Positions 1 through 7,346 of a stretch of DNA of 16,751 nt are shown here, piece by piece (the first letter of the stretch is position 1; each line of letters begins with the position of its first letter). This DNA comes from an uncultured archaeon. GTDB lineage: Archaea; Nanobdellota; Nanobdellia; Woesearchaeales; CAIVOO01. The translations under genes were made by a program, and so were the position numbers. The notes beneath the pieces were generated by a model. The model worked only from the letters and a program-made list of their open reading frames with translations, did no database searches and was not told the origin of the DNA. The stretch lies in the NCBI GenBank assembly GCA_903907555.1, contig CAIVOO010000123.1:1-16751 (forward strand), read 5' to 3'.

Positions 1-2961
1 AGGGATTCGCTTGGCATGACAGGCAAAGAGTACATTGTCGATCCTACATCAGGAATATTGAGAAGCCTGCAGTGCGCCTGCATACCTGCAATCGTGAGCT
101 GGCTTTCATTCTGGAGAAGCGGGATGGTTGCAATAAAAGCCTGCTTCGAGTCAATCCTGATAACTGGAGACGGCTCGTCAGGAATCTGCCAGGAAGTATT
201 ATCAGTATTCATTTGCGATATAATTTATGATTTAATCAGCTGCTTTGTCAAGAAATATTCTGCATCTGCAGGCGGAAGGTCCGAGGGAATCGGAAAATTC
301 TTTGCAGCAATTTCAGGAGCAGGGACAAAAGTGCAGAATTCAGTCATTGACAGGTATGGAAGCAGTAACATATTCAAGGCATTGTTTGCAGACAGGAAAC
401 TGGTGCATGCAATCTGCTTATTCGCATTCACAGGGCAATGGATATTTGATGTTGAGGGAATACTGCAGGCAGACTTCCCAATACCAATCAAATCAAAAGC
501 TTTTATCAACCCATCGCAAAGAAGGTTTGTTTCAGCAAACACAGTTACAGAGCCGAAAGGCCTCACAACCTGGAATTATAATATTGGCGTTGCGATAATT
601 GCAGGCTCAGATTTAACTTACACAGTCACATTAATCTGTTCAGATGATTACAGCTGCGACCCGACAGAGGGATTCAAGGGAGGAAGATGCGACTGCGTTG
701 ATTTGAAAAAGCAGATGGCATCAATAAATCTTCCAGGAGTGCCTCCAACGATGAAAGCAGGAGAAGTCCTGGGCGCAGGCGGGCAGGGAGCTGTATTCAA
801 TGAGAACAGGGCAGGCCCTTACAGATATGACAAAGTGGAAGTTTCATGGACTTACACAGACAAAGACGGAAAAGTAGTCACAGAAAAGTCAGATCCTATC
901 AAGATAAGACAGATTGGCGGCGGACCGCCATCGTACTGCGAGTTCAGCCTCACAAAAGGAGCTTATGTGTGCAACATAGAATTAGGCGCAGAGGATTATG
1001 CAAGGTTTGTGCAGGAGCCGAGGCCTGAGAAAGCTGTATTCGAAACAGGGGACTTCCTTGCAATAACTCATGAGATAGAAAATACTTATCCAGAGAGCGC
1101 GGCAGCGTACTGCTCAGGCTCTATGTTCTGCGCTTACACAAGATTCCTGAAAGTCACTGTAAGAAACCAGAATGGAAATGAAATTTATCCCGGACCTGGC
1201 AGGGAACCAGATGCTATACCAATAAACACGAAAGGCAGGGTGAACATAGACGCTCCTGCATCAAAATTGGTAATACAGACTTCAAATTTCCTGCAGGCAT
1301 CTACACAGACTTTGACTCCTGTATCATTAAGTGTTGGAATAAGTGTTAGAGCTTCAGCAACACCGACTGCTAAATTCGGACCTGCGTTATTCACATTCAA
1401 AGGAAATAAATTTGATGTATGCAATGTTCCTGATGATGCAAGAATTTCAGGAGATCATATTGTATCAGGAGCAAATACTCAGCCATTAACAGTGCAAGGC
1501 TGTCAACCTGGTGGAGATGTAAATGCAAAATCATCAACAGAATATCTTGTAAGATATGGAAACGTAGAGTTTTACGTGACAACCAACCAGCCAGGCAGCT
1601 TGGATGGCAAGATGGCTATCGTTAGATATGACCCGCCAACAACAGGGCCTGTCGATGAAACAAAATATTGCCCGACAGAACCAGTCGTATGGACAGTGAC
1701 TTCATTATTATACAATGCAGAGCAGATGGCTGGCTCAAACCAGTTCATGCCGTCTGCGCAGTCGATTGACAGGAAGGAAATAAAAGTCCAGGTGCAGTGC
1801 AGAAGGACAGGACAGCAGGCAGGCAAATTCATACCTGAATTAAACAGCACAGGCACAATACCGTTGCAGATGGCGCAGGATGGGCAGCAGATATTCATGA
1901 TTAATGGCGTAAATTATACAATAATAATGCAGACATTGGACATATTCAGGGCAGCTGGAGGAATATATGATTCCTCAAATGCAATGAAATGCCAGTTTGA
2001 CTTGAGCAAGACTCAAATCACAACAACGCCAGGATATCCAAACAAGGCATGCACCATAAATGGAGCTGCACCTGATGTATGGGTGGTGCTTGACGGAATA
2101 GATACAATATCAACACCAAAAAATGCGCAGATAAGAATATTGAATCGTGACCCAACAAATATGGGAACTCAGTTCCCAGGACAGCAGATTCAGCAGCCAG
2201 CAGTAGGCTATCTTGCGCCGACAGAGCCTGTCAGCAAATCTGATAAGGTAAATTATAACTTGGCAAACTGCGATTTATCATCCCAAACCAAAACAGCGCT
2301 GCAAAAGGCAGTCACATTATTGGAAGGAAATGAGAAATTTTATTTATCATCATGCAGCAGAACCGTGTCCAAACAATCAGACTTGTTTTGGCAATGGGCG
2401 ACAGGGCAGAAGGCCGAGACTGTATGCGGTCCTACAAAGCTTGTAGGAGCCAATAGGGGAAACATTACTTGGCTGAACGAGCATAAATCTGACATAATGA
2501 ATCCTTCACAATACCAATCGTGCCCGCATGTAAACGGCGTTGCTGTCGATATTGCTTTGCAAAATAGCGCAGCTCCTGACAAGACAATGAGGCTGAAGGA
2601 AATCATGTGCAAGGCAGGATTTGTGAACTATAATGCAGAGACTTGGCATTACGAGTATGGCGATGGCTCATATTACTGGAAAAAATTAAGGCCTGACACT
2701 CTAAACCCGAGTGAAGTGTTAATCGGCGGGCAGCTTAGTCCTCTTTGTTATTATCCATCGACTGCATCGCAGCCTAAAACTAATGAAATACAGCCAGAAC
2801 CAACGGCAGATGATATTGAACAACAGTGCATTGATGGATACATTGCTACGAATCCAGGGCCGTGCAATTGCATGGGAGCAAGGGTTGATGACCCTACAAG
2901 CAATCAGTGGCTGGGAAGCAGCTGTTGCAGCAATACACTAAAGCAAGGAACATGCACGTAA
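1..2961 (+). CDS. Large cysteine-rich, probably extracellular protein with C-terminal M15 (VanY/VanX-like) peptidase domain, 5' partial
   Basis: The frame is open from base 1 with no stop before the first ATG at 16, so the true start probably lies left of the window; residue numbers count from that ATG (981 aa). Hydrophobic stretches at about 18-45, 58-77 and 130-150 could be membrane-associated. The middle (about 160-740) is beta-rich, Thr/Pro-rich and rich in Cys, which suggests an exported, disulfide-bonded protein. Residues about 750-885 match the M15 zinc peptidase pattern: Arg782 and Gln787 in SRTVSKQ, HVNGVAVD giving His838 and Asp845, and ETWH giving Glu875 and His878. In VanY/VanX, the His-Asp-His triad binds zinc and the Glu is the general base; these enzymes cleave D-Ala-containing peptidoglycan stem peptides. 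The Ser that usually lies two residues before the first His is Cys here. A Cys-rich tail (about 945-980) follows. The upper part has no family I can name. The domain call is firm; the substrate is unknown, since archaea lack murein. Confidence 0.75.
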   Translation, partial: RDSLGMTGKEYIVDPTSGILRSLQCACIPAIVSWLSFWRSGMVAIKACFESILITGDGSSGICQEVLSVFICDIIYDLISCFVKKYSASAGGRSEGIGKFFAAISGAGTKVQNSVIDRYGSSNIFKALFADRKLVHAICLFAFTGQWIFDVEGILQADFPIPIKSKAFINPSQRRFVSANTVTEPKGLTTWNYNIGVAIIAGSDLTYTVTLICSDDYSCDPTEGFKGGRCDCVDLKKQMASINLPGVPPTMKAGEVLGAGGQGAVFNENRAGPYRYDKVEVSWTYTDKDGKVVTEKSDPIKIRQIGGGPPSYCEFSLTKGAYVCNIELGAEDYARFVQEPRPEKAVFETGDFLAITHEIENTYPESAAAYCSGSMFCAYTRFLKVTVRNQNGNEIYPGPGREPDAIPINTKGRVNIDAPASKLVIQTSNFLQASTQTLTPVSLSVGISVRASATPTAKFGPALFTFKGNKFDVCNVPDDARISGDHIVSGANTQPLTVQGCQPGGDVNAKSSTEYLVRYGNVEFYVTTNQPGSLDGKMAIVRYDPPTTGPVDETKYCPTEPVVWTVTSLLYNAEQMAGSNQFMPSAQSIDRKEIKVQVQCRRTGQQAGKFIPELNSTGTIPLQMAQDGQQIFMINGVNYTIIMQTLDIFRAAGGIYDSSNAMKCQFDLSKTQITTTPGYPNKACTINGAAPDVWVVLDGIDTISTPKNAQIRILNRDPTNMGTQFPGQQIQQPAVGYLAPTEPVSKSDKVNYNLANCDLSSQTKTALQKAVTLLEGNEKFYLSSCSRTVSKQSDLFWQWATGQKAETVCGPTKLVGANRGNITWLNEHKSDIMNPSQYQSCPHVNGVAVDIALQNSAAPDKTMRLKEIMCKAGFVNYNAETWHYEYGDGSYYWKKLRPDTLNPSEVLIGGQLSPLCYYPSTASQPKTNEIQPEPTADDIEQQCIDGYIATNPGPCNCMGARVDDPTSNQWLGSSCCSNTLKQGTCT

Positions 2962-2973
2962 GGAGGCAGTAAC

Positions 2974-3234
2974 ATGAACATACTAATCCAGTCAGCAATC
3001 TTCGGATTCATCGGCGGGATAACAAGAGCATTAGTCGGAATACTGAAGCACAAGAATGAGAAATTCAAGTGGGGAAAGCTTCTTTTCACAGTTATTGCTT
3101 CTGGCGTCATTGGTGTTTTCACAGGGCTTTTGATAACAAGCGATTACAAACTCACTTTGCTTGCAGGCTATGCAGGCACAGACTTGATTGAGGGATTGTA
3201 CAAGGCAGCGAAAGAGAGAGGAGTTTTTGGATGA
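2974..3234 (+). CDS. Small holin-like membrane protein (86 aa)
   Basis: A short membrane protein with hydrophobic segments at about 5-24 and 35-55 and a third, shorter one at about 57-68 that ends in GYAGTD, followed by a charged C-terminal tail. A GGAGG ribosome-binding site at 2962-2966 begins directly after the upstream stop codon, seven bases before this ATG. The downstream gene starts inside its stop codon (ATGA overlap at 3231-3234). Transcription with both neighbours is therefore very likely. Size, topology and the charged tail resemble phage holins, and it follows a peptidase of a family used as endolysin in some phages. I cannot assign a holin family from the sequence alone. It could equally be a small structural subunit of an envelope complex. 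Confidence 0.7.
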   Translation: MNILIQSAIFGFIGGITRALVGILKHKNEKFKWGKLLFTVIASGVIGVFTGLLITSDYKLTLLAGYAGTDLIEGLYKAAKERGVFG

Positions 3235-4037
3235 AGTTCTTCAAACCTTTTTCCAATAGTTTCAAAGACATAAGAAAACATCCTTACTATTTCGCTCTAT
3301 CAATAGTTGTTGATATCATATTCTTCATTGTTTTAGGAATGGCTGTTCTTCATTTTACAGACCCTATAATGGACAAGATGCTTGCAGCAAAAGATATCCT
3401 GCAGTCAGACGCTGCCAAGCAGATAAATTTCCAGGATAATCCAACAAATCTTGAAGGATTCGGATATTTGCTGGACATAATCGGAATTTATCAATCTCTT
3501 GTCAGCGATTTCGCATACCTTATACTGGTTTTGATTTTGCTTTGGATTGCTTTCCAATCATTAAGTTGGTGGGCTTGCTATAAAATTGCAGGAAGCAGAA
3601 AGAATTTCTTTGTCTATCTTGCATCATTTACAGGGCTGACGCTTGTTTTCGGGGCAATACTTGGAGTCATTTATTACGGCTCATTCAATCTCCTGCTGAA
3701 AAACATGTTCTCGCCAGTTCCGCTTGTTAGCAAGGAGATGATAGTCTACGCAGATTTGGTTTTGACTGTTGTTGTTATGTATTTCTACAGTATTGCCATA
3801 TCAATTGATGGAAGCTTCATTAATGCGCTGAAGAACTCATTTGTCGACGGAACAAAAAAGATACTGAAGATTCTTCCTAAAATAATAATCCTTCTGATAA
3901 TACTTGCAATACCATTTGTATTTATGTATTATGCTGTGATGAGCATGATGTTCTTTGTTTTCATAATACTTGCAATAATATCAGTGATTGCAGTAACATA
4001 TGCAAAAATAACATTAATAGAAATAATAAAGAATTAG
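3231..4037 (+). CDS. Six-helix integral membrane protein, unknown function (268 aa)
   Basis: The start ATG overlaps the preceding stop codon by four bases, so translational coupling is expected. Hydrophobic helices are visible at about 20-42, 93-117, 127-150, 170-192, 213-236 and 238-262. A soluble loop at about 45-90 lies between the first two, and there is a short basic N-terminus. No catalytic motif, ATPase signature or transporter signature is recognisable. As third gene of the unit with the M15-domain protein and the holin-like protein, it may anchor, export or assist that protein, but this is only context. Its stop codon overlaps the stop codon of the convergent gene at 4034. Confidence 0.8.
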   Translation: MKFFKPFSNSFKDIRKHPYYFALSIVVDIIFFIVLGMAVLHFTDPIMDKMLAAKDILQSDAAKQINFQDNPTNLEGFGYLLDIIGIYQSLVSDFAYLILVLILLWIAFQSLSWWACYKIAGSRKNFFVYLASFTGLTLVFGAILGVIYYGSFNLLLKNMFSPVPLVSKEMIVYADLVLTVVVMYFYSIAISIDGSFINALKNSFVDGTKKILKILPKIIILLIILAIPFVFMYYAVMSMMFFVFIILAIISVIAVTYAKITLIEIIKN

Positions 4038-4651
4038 GCTGCTTTCTTTTCAGTTTTCACAGGCTCATATTTCTTGAAGCTCTCTGTAGCAGTTAAGACA
4101 TTTCTTACATAGCCCCTAACAAAACCATTCCATTTATGCGCCAGCGCATCATCGCTTTCTGACTTGAATTCCTTTGGAAACATCGAGCCGTATTTTGTTC
4201 GTATCTGCCCTATAATCTTCTTATGGGAAGCAAAATCATTTATGTCTACCCTATCGAAAATCGCTTTTTCATACATATCTAAGTGATCTTGTTCTATTGT
4301 TTCACCTAGTTTGTTAAAGACTTCAGCAAGTTTTCCCTTCCTGGCTAGCTTGTAAGCTGCCTGTGACTTTCCCTCTCGTTCATAAGCTGCATCCAATATT
4401 TGCAATGCCTGAGCCTGGGCCATCTCTGGAGGAAGTTCTGACTTGTACACTGCCTTATGATTTGCCTGTATGTATTTTGTAGCTTCGTCCAAGAATTCAT
4501 TCCATGAAGCAACTTTAAGCTTGGTTTGCTTCTTGATTATGTTGTGATGCGCTTCTGTATGCAACTTTGATATACTGTCAATCTTTTTCTCATCAGTAAC
4601 ATCTTTGACTATCTTATCAAGATCAGGACTCTTTTTCTCATCTTCAGGCAT
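4034..4651 (-). CDS. Hypothetical soluble helical protein, paralogue of the adjacent 4704-5312 gene (205 aa)
   Basis: A hydrophilic, mostly alpha-helical protein without signal peptide or membrane segment. It shares a clear core with its upstream neighbour: LHxxAxH near residue 30, WN[ED][FY]LDE near 50, LPxExAQAxAL near 74, and a [RK]KGK-containing helix near 105. The two C-terminal thirds diverge. I recognise no family. The two invariant His residues could bind metal, but this is a guess. A GAGGTG ribosome-binding site lies a few bases upstream (about 4655-4660 on the minus strand). A TATA-like ATATTAAAAAC at about 4690-4700 suggests its own promoter, overlapping the end of the paralogue. 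The Lys/Ala-rich C-terminus ends in a convergent stop-codon overlap with the membrane protein gene at 4037. Confidence 0.75.
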   Translation of the reverse strand: MPEDEKKSPDLDKIVKDVTDEKKIDSISKLHTEAHHNIIKKQTKLKVASWNEFLDEATKYIQANHKAVYKSELPPEMAQAQALQILDAAYEREGKSQAAYKLARKGKLAEVFNKLGETIEQDHLDMYEKAIFDRVDINDFASHKKIIGQIRTKYGSMFPKEFKSESDDALAHKWNGFVRGYVRNVLTATESFKKYEPVKTEKKAA

Positions 4652-4703
4652 GATTCACCTCTTTAATATAAACAACAAATGAGAACTATATTAAAAACTT
4701 TTC

Positions 4704-5312
4704 CTATGGCGTGATTAATCCGCCGGCAGGAACTATCCTATTTGCAGGCATATACGACTCGAACATCTCTTTTGCCTGTTTCTGCATTTTTAGGTAGAAT
4801 CCAACTATGTTTTGCCAGTCATCTTTCATCCTGTCAAGATATGAAAGAATCTTGTCTTTGTCGATCAATCCTGAAAGCTTTGTTACTGCTTCTTTAACCA
4901 GCTCTTGATGCGCTGCATCGTCGTCTGGCGCTATTTTTGTTATAGAATTATATTTTACCGCATTAATGTGATTGTTCTCATAGTAATTTGATATTGCTTC
5001 AAGCACCCTGTGCATCTTGCCCTTCTTTGCGAACTGTTTGTAGAGCGCATTTGCCCCGCCGTCTTTCTTGTTTATCTCATTAAGAATTTCAAGCGCTTTT
5101 GCCTGGGCAACCTCTGCAGGAAGCCTTGCCCCTGTTGTTTTTGCCTCATAGTGCTGCAAGAATGAAGTTACTTCATCTAGATAATCATTCCAGCATTCTG
5201 ACTTATGCTTTCTGATTGTATAGCTGTGCAAAGCTCCTACATGTAAATCAGTGACTTTTTGCTCTGCTGATTCATCATTATACTCGGCTACAATCCTCTC
5301 CAGATTAGTCAT
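4704..5312 (-). CDS. Hypothetical soluble helical protein, paralogue of the 4034-4651 gene (202 aa)
   Basis: A hydrophilic helical protein with the same conserved core as its downstream neighbour: LHVGALH near residue 24, CWNDYLDE near 40, LPAEVAQAKALEIL near 64 and AKKGK near 94. Indels are small over about 100 residues, which points to an old tandem duplication. No family, cofactor motif or signal peptide is recognised. A TATA-like box (about 5334-5347, read on minus) lies about 28 nt from the ATG and there is no Shine-Dalgarno, so the mRNA is probably leaderless. A small inverted repeat, ACTAC/GTAGT (5316-5320/5327-5331), lies between TATA and start. The gene diverges from the 127-aa gene at 5394. 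Confidence 0.75.
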   Translation of the reverse strand: MTNLERIVAEYNDESAEQKVTDLHVGALHSYTIRKHKSECWNDYLDEVTSFLQHYEAKTTGARLPAEVAQAKALEILNEINKKDGGANALYKQFAKKGKMHRVLEAISNYYENNHINAVKYNSITKIAPDDDAAHQELVKEAVTKLSGLIDKDKILSYLDRMKDDWQNIVGFYLKMQKQAKEMFESYMPANRIVPAGGLITP

Positions 5313-5393
5313 ATCACTACTTACTGGTAGTACTAATATATAAACCTTTCGCTTTTAGCAAGATTTATATATAAATAAACACCACCTATAGTT
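5313..5393. promoter_or_regulatory. Divergent archaeal promoter between two small-protein genes
   Basis: Two TATA-like boxes face opposite ways: TTTATATA at about 5364-5371, 26 nt before the plus-strand ATG at 5394, and its counterpart at about 5334-5347, 28 nt before the minus-strand ATG at 5312. Neither start has a Shine-Dalgarno, so both transcripts are probably leaderless. The inverted repeat ACTAC/GTAGT at 5316-5331 is a possible operator. This is motif spacing only. Confidence 0.6.
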
Positions 5394-5777
5394 ATGCCAG
5401 CAGACAAATTTAATGAATATCATAAAAATCTGACAATAATCTTGAAATCAATGTCTGAATCACTAAAAAATGAGCAGTTCTCGCAAAGGCTTCATGAAGA
5501 CGAGGCAATAAACTTAGTTTTGCAAAAGGCTTGCGCAAGAGAAAATCATGTAAGCGCAATGCTGACCCATCTAAACGCTGCAAAAAGCTTTGCATCAAAA
5601 GGCAATCACAATGATAAACATCAGGCGCTGGCACAAGTCAGAAACCAGCTGCTGGCTTTCGAGAAATCATTGGTGCAGAATCCGCCAAAACTTCCTGATG
5701 AGGATAATGACCATGTCACGAATTTAGTAACAATCTTCAGGTTCACTTTCAGCGAGCTGATTAATTCTACAGACTAG
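5394..5777 (+). CDS. Hypothetical small helical protein (127 aa)
   Basis: A soluble, His- and Leu-rich, apparently all-alpha protein with no signal peptide, membrane helix or recognisable motif. Leu/Ala heptad-like spacing over about 60-95 could form a helical bundle or short coiled coil. The start is supported by the TATA-like box 26 nt upstream. It has about the same size and helical character as the next gene (129 aa), and both end with a similar hydrophobic helix (LVTIFRFTFSEL versus LLPIFITNLRNSF), so they may be distant paralogues. Similarity is too weak for certainty. Function unknown. Confidence 0.7.
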   Translation: MPADKFNEYHKNLTIILKSMSESLKNEQFSQRLHEDEAINLVLQKACARENHVSAMLTHLNAAKSFASKGNHNDKHQALAQVRNQLLAFEKSLVQNPPKLPDEDNDHVTNLVTIFRFTFSELINSTD

Positions 5778-5819
5778 TGCTAAGCAACATTTAAATATTA
5801 TGCAATAATTTCATCTATA

Positions 5820-6209
5820 ATGGCAAATGACAACGCTCTTTGGCTTTCAATATATCAGCCGCATTATAGTCATATGATTGCCATTCTAAAGGATATCAGA
5901 GCAATTGCAGATAGATATGCGTCTACATTCAAGCATTCAAGCCTGGGCGATGTTACAATCTTTCTGGAAAACTATCCTTCAAAAATTGCTAAAGATATCG
6001 AAGACAAATTAAAGCAGGTCGAGGCAGCGTATAAGCAGAATGAATTTGCAGCCTTGAAAAGCGTGAATGCAGATATAGAAACTCTTCTGAACAAGCTTGA
6101 TGCGAGCATTTATACGCATCTGCAGGGCAAGGCTACAAAACTCGAGATGCAGCTGCTGCCAATTTTCATTACAAATCTAAGAAATTCCTTCGCAAAGCTT
6201 CCTAAATAA
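5820..6209 (+). CDS. Hypothetical small helical protein (129 aa)
   Basis: A soluble, Lys-rich helical protein with no recognised family. TTTAAATATTA at 5790-5800 lies about 25 nt before the ATG with no Shine-Dalgarno, indicating its own promoter and a leaderless transcript even though the previous gene ends only 42 nt upstream. Its 3' end overlaps the ancestral end of dphB: the stop codon at 6207-6209 lies next to the displaced dphB stop at 6202-6204 read on minus. It may be a remote paralogue of the 127-aa protein before it. Confidence 0.7.
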   Translation: MANDNALWLSIYQPHYSHMIAILKDIRAIADRYASTFKHSSLGDVTIFLENYPSKIAKDIEDKLKQVEAAYKQNEFAALKSVNADIETLLNKLDASIYTHLQGKATKLEMQLLPIFITNLRNSFAKLPK

Positions 6210-6264
6210 ATTTTTTCAGATAATCTTCTTCAGTAAAATGCATTTCTCCAGGAATAATTATGCA
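6202..6264 (-). pseudogene. Displaced 3'-end copy of dphB
   Basis: Read on minus, these 63 bases encode CIIIPGEMHFTEEDYLKKFI followed by TAG, the same as the DphB C-terminus except that the intact gene ends in S rather than I. The copy has no start and is cut off from the gene by a 71-bp insert. It is most simply the original end of dphB, with the end of the present gene being a duplicated copy, or the reverse. Confidence 0.8.
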
Positions 6265-6391
6265 CTACAACACTTTCTCGCGAGAAAGTGAGCAAAGATG
6301 CGTGCGACCTACGCTGCGCTCGGTCCCACTAGGAGAATTTTTTCAGATAATCTTCTTCGGTAAAATGCATTTCTCCAGGAATAATTATGCA
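6209..6391. repeat. 56-bp direct repeat flanking a 71-bp insert
   Basis: Bases 6209-6264 and 6336-6391 are identical over 56 bp except for one change (A at 6232, G at 6359), which is synonymous (ACT/ACC, Thr) in the dphB reading. Between them, 6265-6335 is a 71-bp stretch not repeated in the window. The arrangement resembles the duplicated attachment core left by integration into the 3' end of a gene. It is far longer than a typical transposon target duplication. Confidence 0.9.
6271..6290. repeat. Perfect 20-bp palindrome in the dphB insert
   Basis: CACTTTCTCG is followed directly by its exact reverse complement CGAGAAAGTG. The rest of the insert is markedly more GC-rich than its surroundings and contains a weak second hairpin, GACC (6306-6309) with GGTC (6322-6325). 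It could be a recombination site, a small repetitive element or a transcription stop between two convergent genes. Confidence 0.85.
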
Positions 6392-7087
6392 GTGCATTGG
6401 CTTCCCAAAATCAAAATTGATTAAATCTATTATTTTTCCATATTTTATTATCTGGCTGCCGCATCCAAGCCTTGCGCATCCAAGAACAAGCATGTTTTCA
6501 GAAATAACTTTTTCCTTTCTTTTCTTCTCTATTTCAAGTAAAATTTTCAGCCCTTCATTTATAGTCATAAACCTTTTTTCATTCGGACGCAAATCAAATA
6601 AGACTAATGTGTGCAATCCATTCTTCTTGTTAGTCTTTAAAACATCATAAGCAGTTTCTGGGAAAAAATTCTTTTCAGGGAAAGGCATGCTTGTAGTTTT
6701 GCCGAACTTGTAAAGCTGCAGTCCAGTCGAACCTATTGTAGTGAATATTGAAGAGTTGTGGATGATTTCAACTTTTATTCCAAGCCCTTCAGCTCTTGTA
6801 ATTAAATCAGTATGTGTGGTGGCAGCAACAGGATCTCCAACAACAAGCAAGATAACATTTTTTTCTTTAGCATCTTTTAGTATTGTCTTCTCTGCTTCCT
6901 GCTCAACTAATTTCCTGTCAGCAACAATTATCTTTTTTCCATAGAACTTTTCCAGCTTGTCTACGCTAACCTGCAAGACAGCAGTATAGTTCTCCAAATA
7001 GACAACATCTGCTTTCTTTACAGCTTCCAAGCCTTTGACTGTTATGTCTTTCTCGTCACAGAGCCCAATACCTACTAAGTATAACAT
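6329..7087 (-). CDS. dphB: Diphthine synthase (SAM-dependent EF-2 methyltransferase)
   Basis: DphB repeatedly methylates the 3-amino-3-carboxypropyl-histidine of EF-2 using S-adenosylmethionine, the second step of diphthamide formation, in the cytoplasm. The protein (252 aa, normal for the family) opens with MLYLVGIGLCDEKDITVKGL, the family signature. It also has YLENYTA near 40, the SAM-binding VGDPVAATTHTDL near 85 and a C-terminal CARLGCGSQ segment. I start it at the ATG at 7085-7087: the reading frame extends 17 codons further upstream, but family proteins begin at MLYLVG. A TATA-like TTATAAAATT (7111-7120) lies about 27 nt before this ATG, giving a leaderless mRNA. The target EF-2, with its histidine, is encoded at 10002. 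The last codons differ from the displaced copy at 6202-6264 because of the insert there. Confidence 0.93.
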   Translation of the reverse strand: MLYLVGIGLCDEKDITVKGLEAVKKADVVYLENYTAVLQVSVDKLEKFYGKKIIVADRKLVEQEAEKTILKDAKEKNVILLVVGDPVAATTHTDLITRAEGLGIKVEIIHNSSIFTTIGSTGLQLYKFGKTTSMPFPEKNFFPETAYDVLKTNKKNGLHTLVLFDLRPNEKRFMTINEGLKILLEIEKKRKEKVISENMLVLGCARLGCGSQIIKYGKIIDLINFDFGKPMHCIIIPGEMHFTEEDYLKKFS

Positions 7088-7192
7088 AAAACTGAAAAAG
7101 CAAGAGACGTTTATAAAATTGATTCTTTTTTCCAGCAATGCTTTCTGCGCAATAATTGCCTGTTTTCACTACTTGTCAGAACTAACAGTTAT

Positions 7193-7227
7193 CTATACTA
7201 GTATAGCTTTTTGTATATTGCAATATA
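7193..7227. repeat. Pair of perfect 14-bp palindromes, centres 21 bp apart
   Basis: CTATACTAGTATAG (7193-7206) and TATATTGCAATATA (7214-7227) are each exact palindromes. The spacing of their centres equals two helical turns, as in paired operator sites for dimeric regulators. Confidence 0.6.
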
Positions 7228-7292
7228 TAGATTGATTCACAGATGTATTTATATATGAGTTATATATAAGAGAAATATATAAAAATTTGAGT

Positions 7293-7346
7293 TTTTTGGC
7301 GAAAACCCAGATTTGAAAATTTTTGGCGAAAAAATCGATTTGGCGA
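7293..7346. repeat. TTTGGCGA repeat cluster upstream of ftsZ
   Basis: TTTTTGGCGAAAA occurs exactly at 7293-7305 and 7320-7332, and a third core TTTGGCGA at 7339-7346. The cluster lies just upstream of the ftsZ TATA box and is a candidate operator array. Confidence 0.6.

Noticed and set aside
245..598. 117-codon frame and other overlapping frames within the large peptidase gene
   Set aside because: They overlap a long well-formed coding frame, lack ribosome-binding sites and show no family features.
6209..6391. Two copies of a repeat separated by a unique 71-bp sequence, like a minimal CRISPR array
   Set aside because: The repeat is 56 bp, encodes the dphB C-terminus and occurs only twice; there is no cas gene or leader. 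It is a gene-end duplication.
7088..7138. Upstream in-frame start for dphB giving 17 extra residues
   Set aside because: The family begins at MLYLVG, and the TATA-like box near 7115 would lie inside the longer reading frame.
7295..7346. Resemblance of TTTGGCGA to the eukaryotic E2F site
   Set aside because: A short match with no E2F family in archaea; kept only as a repeat of unknown binding factor.
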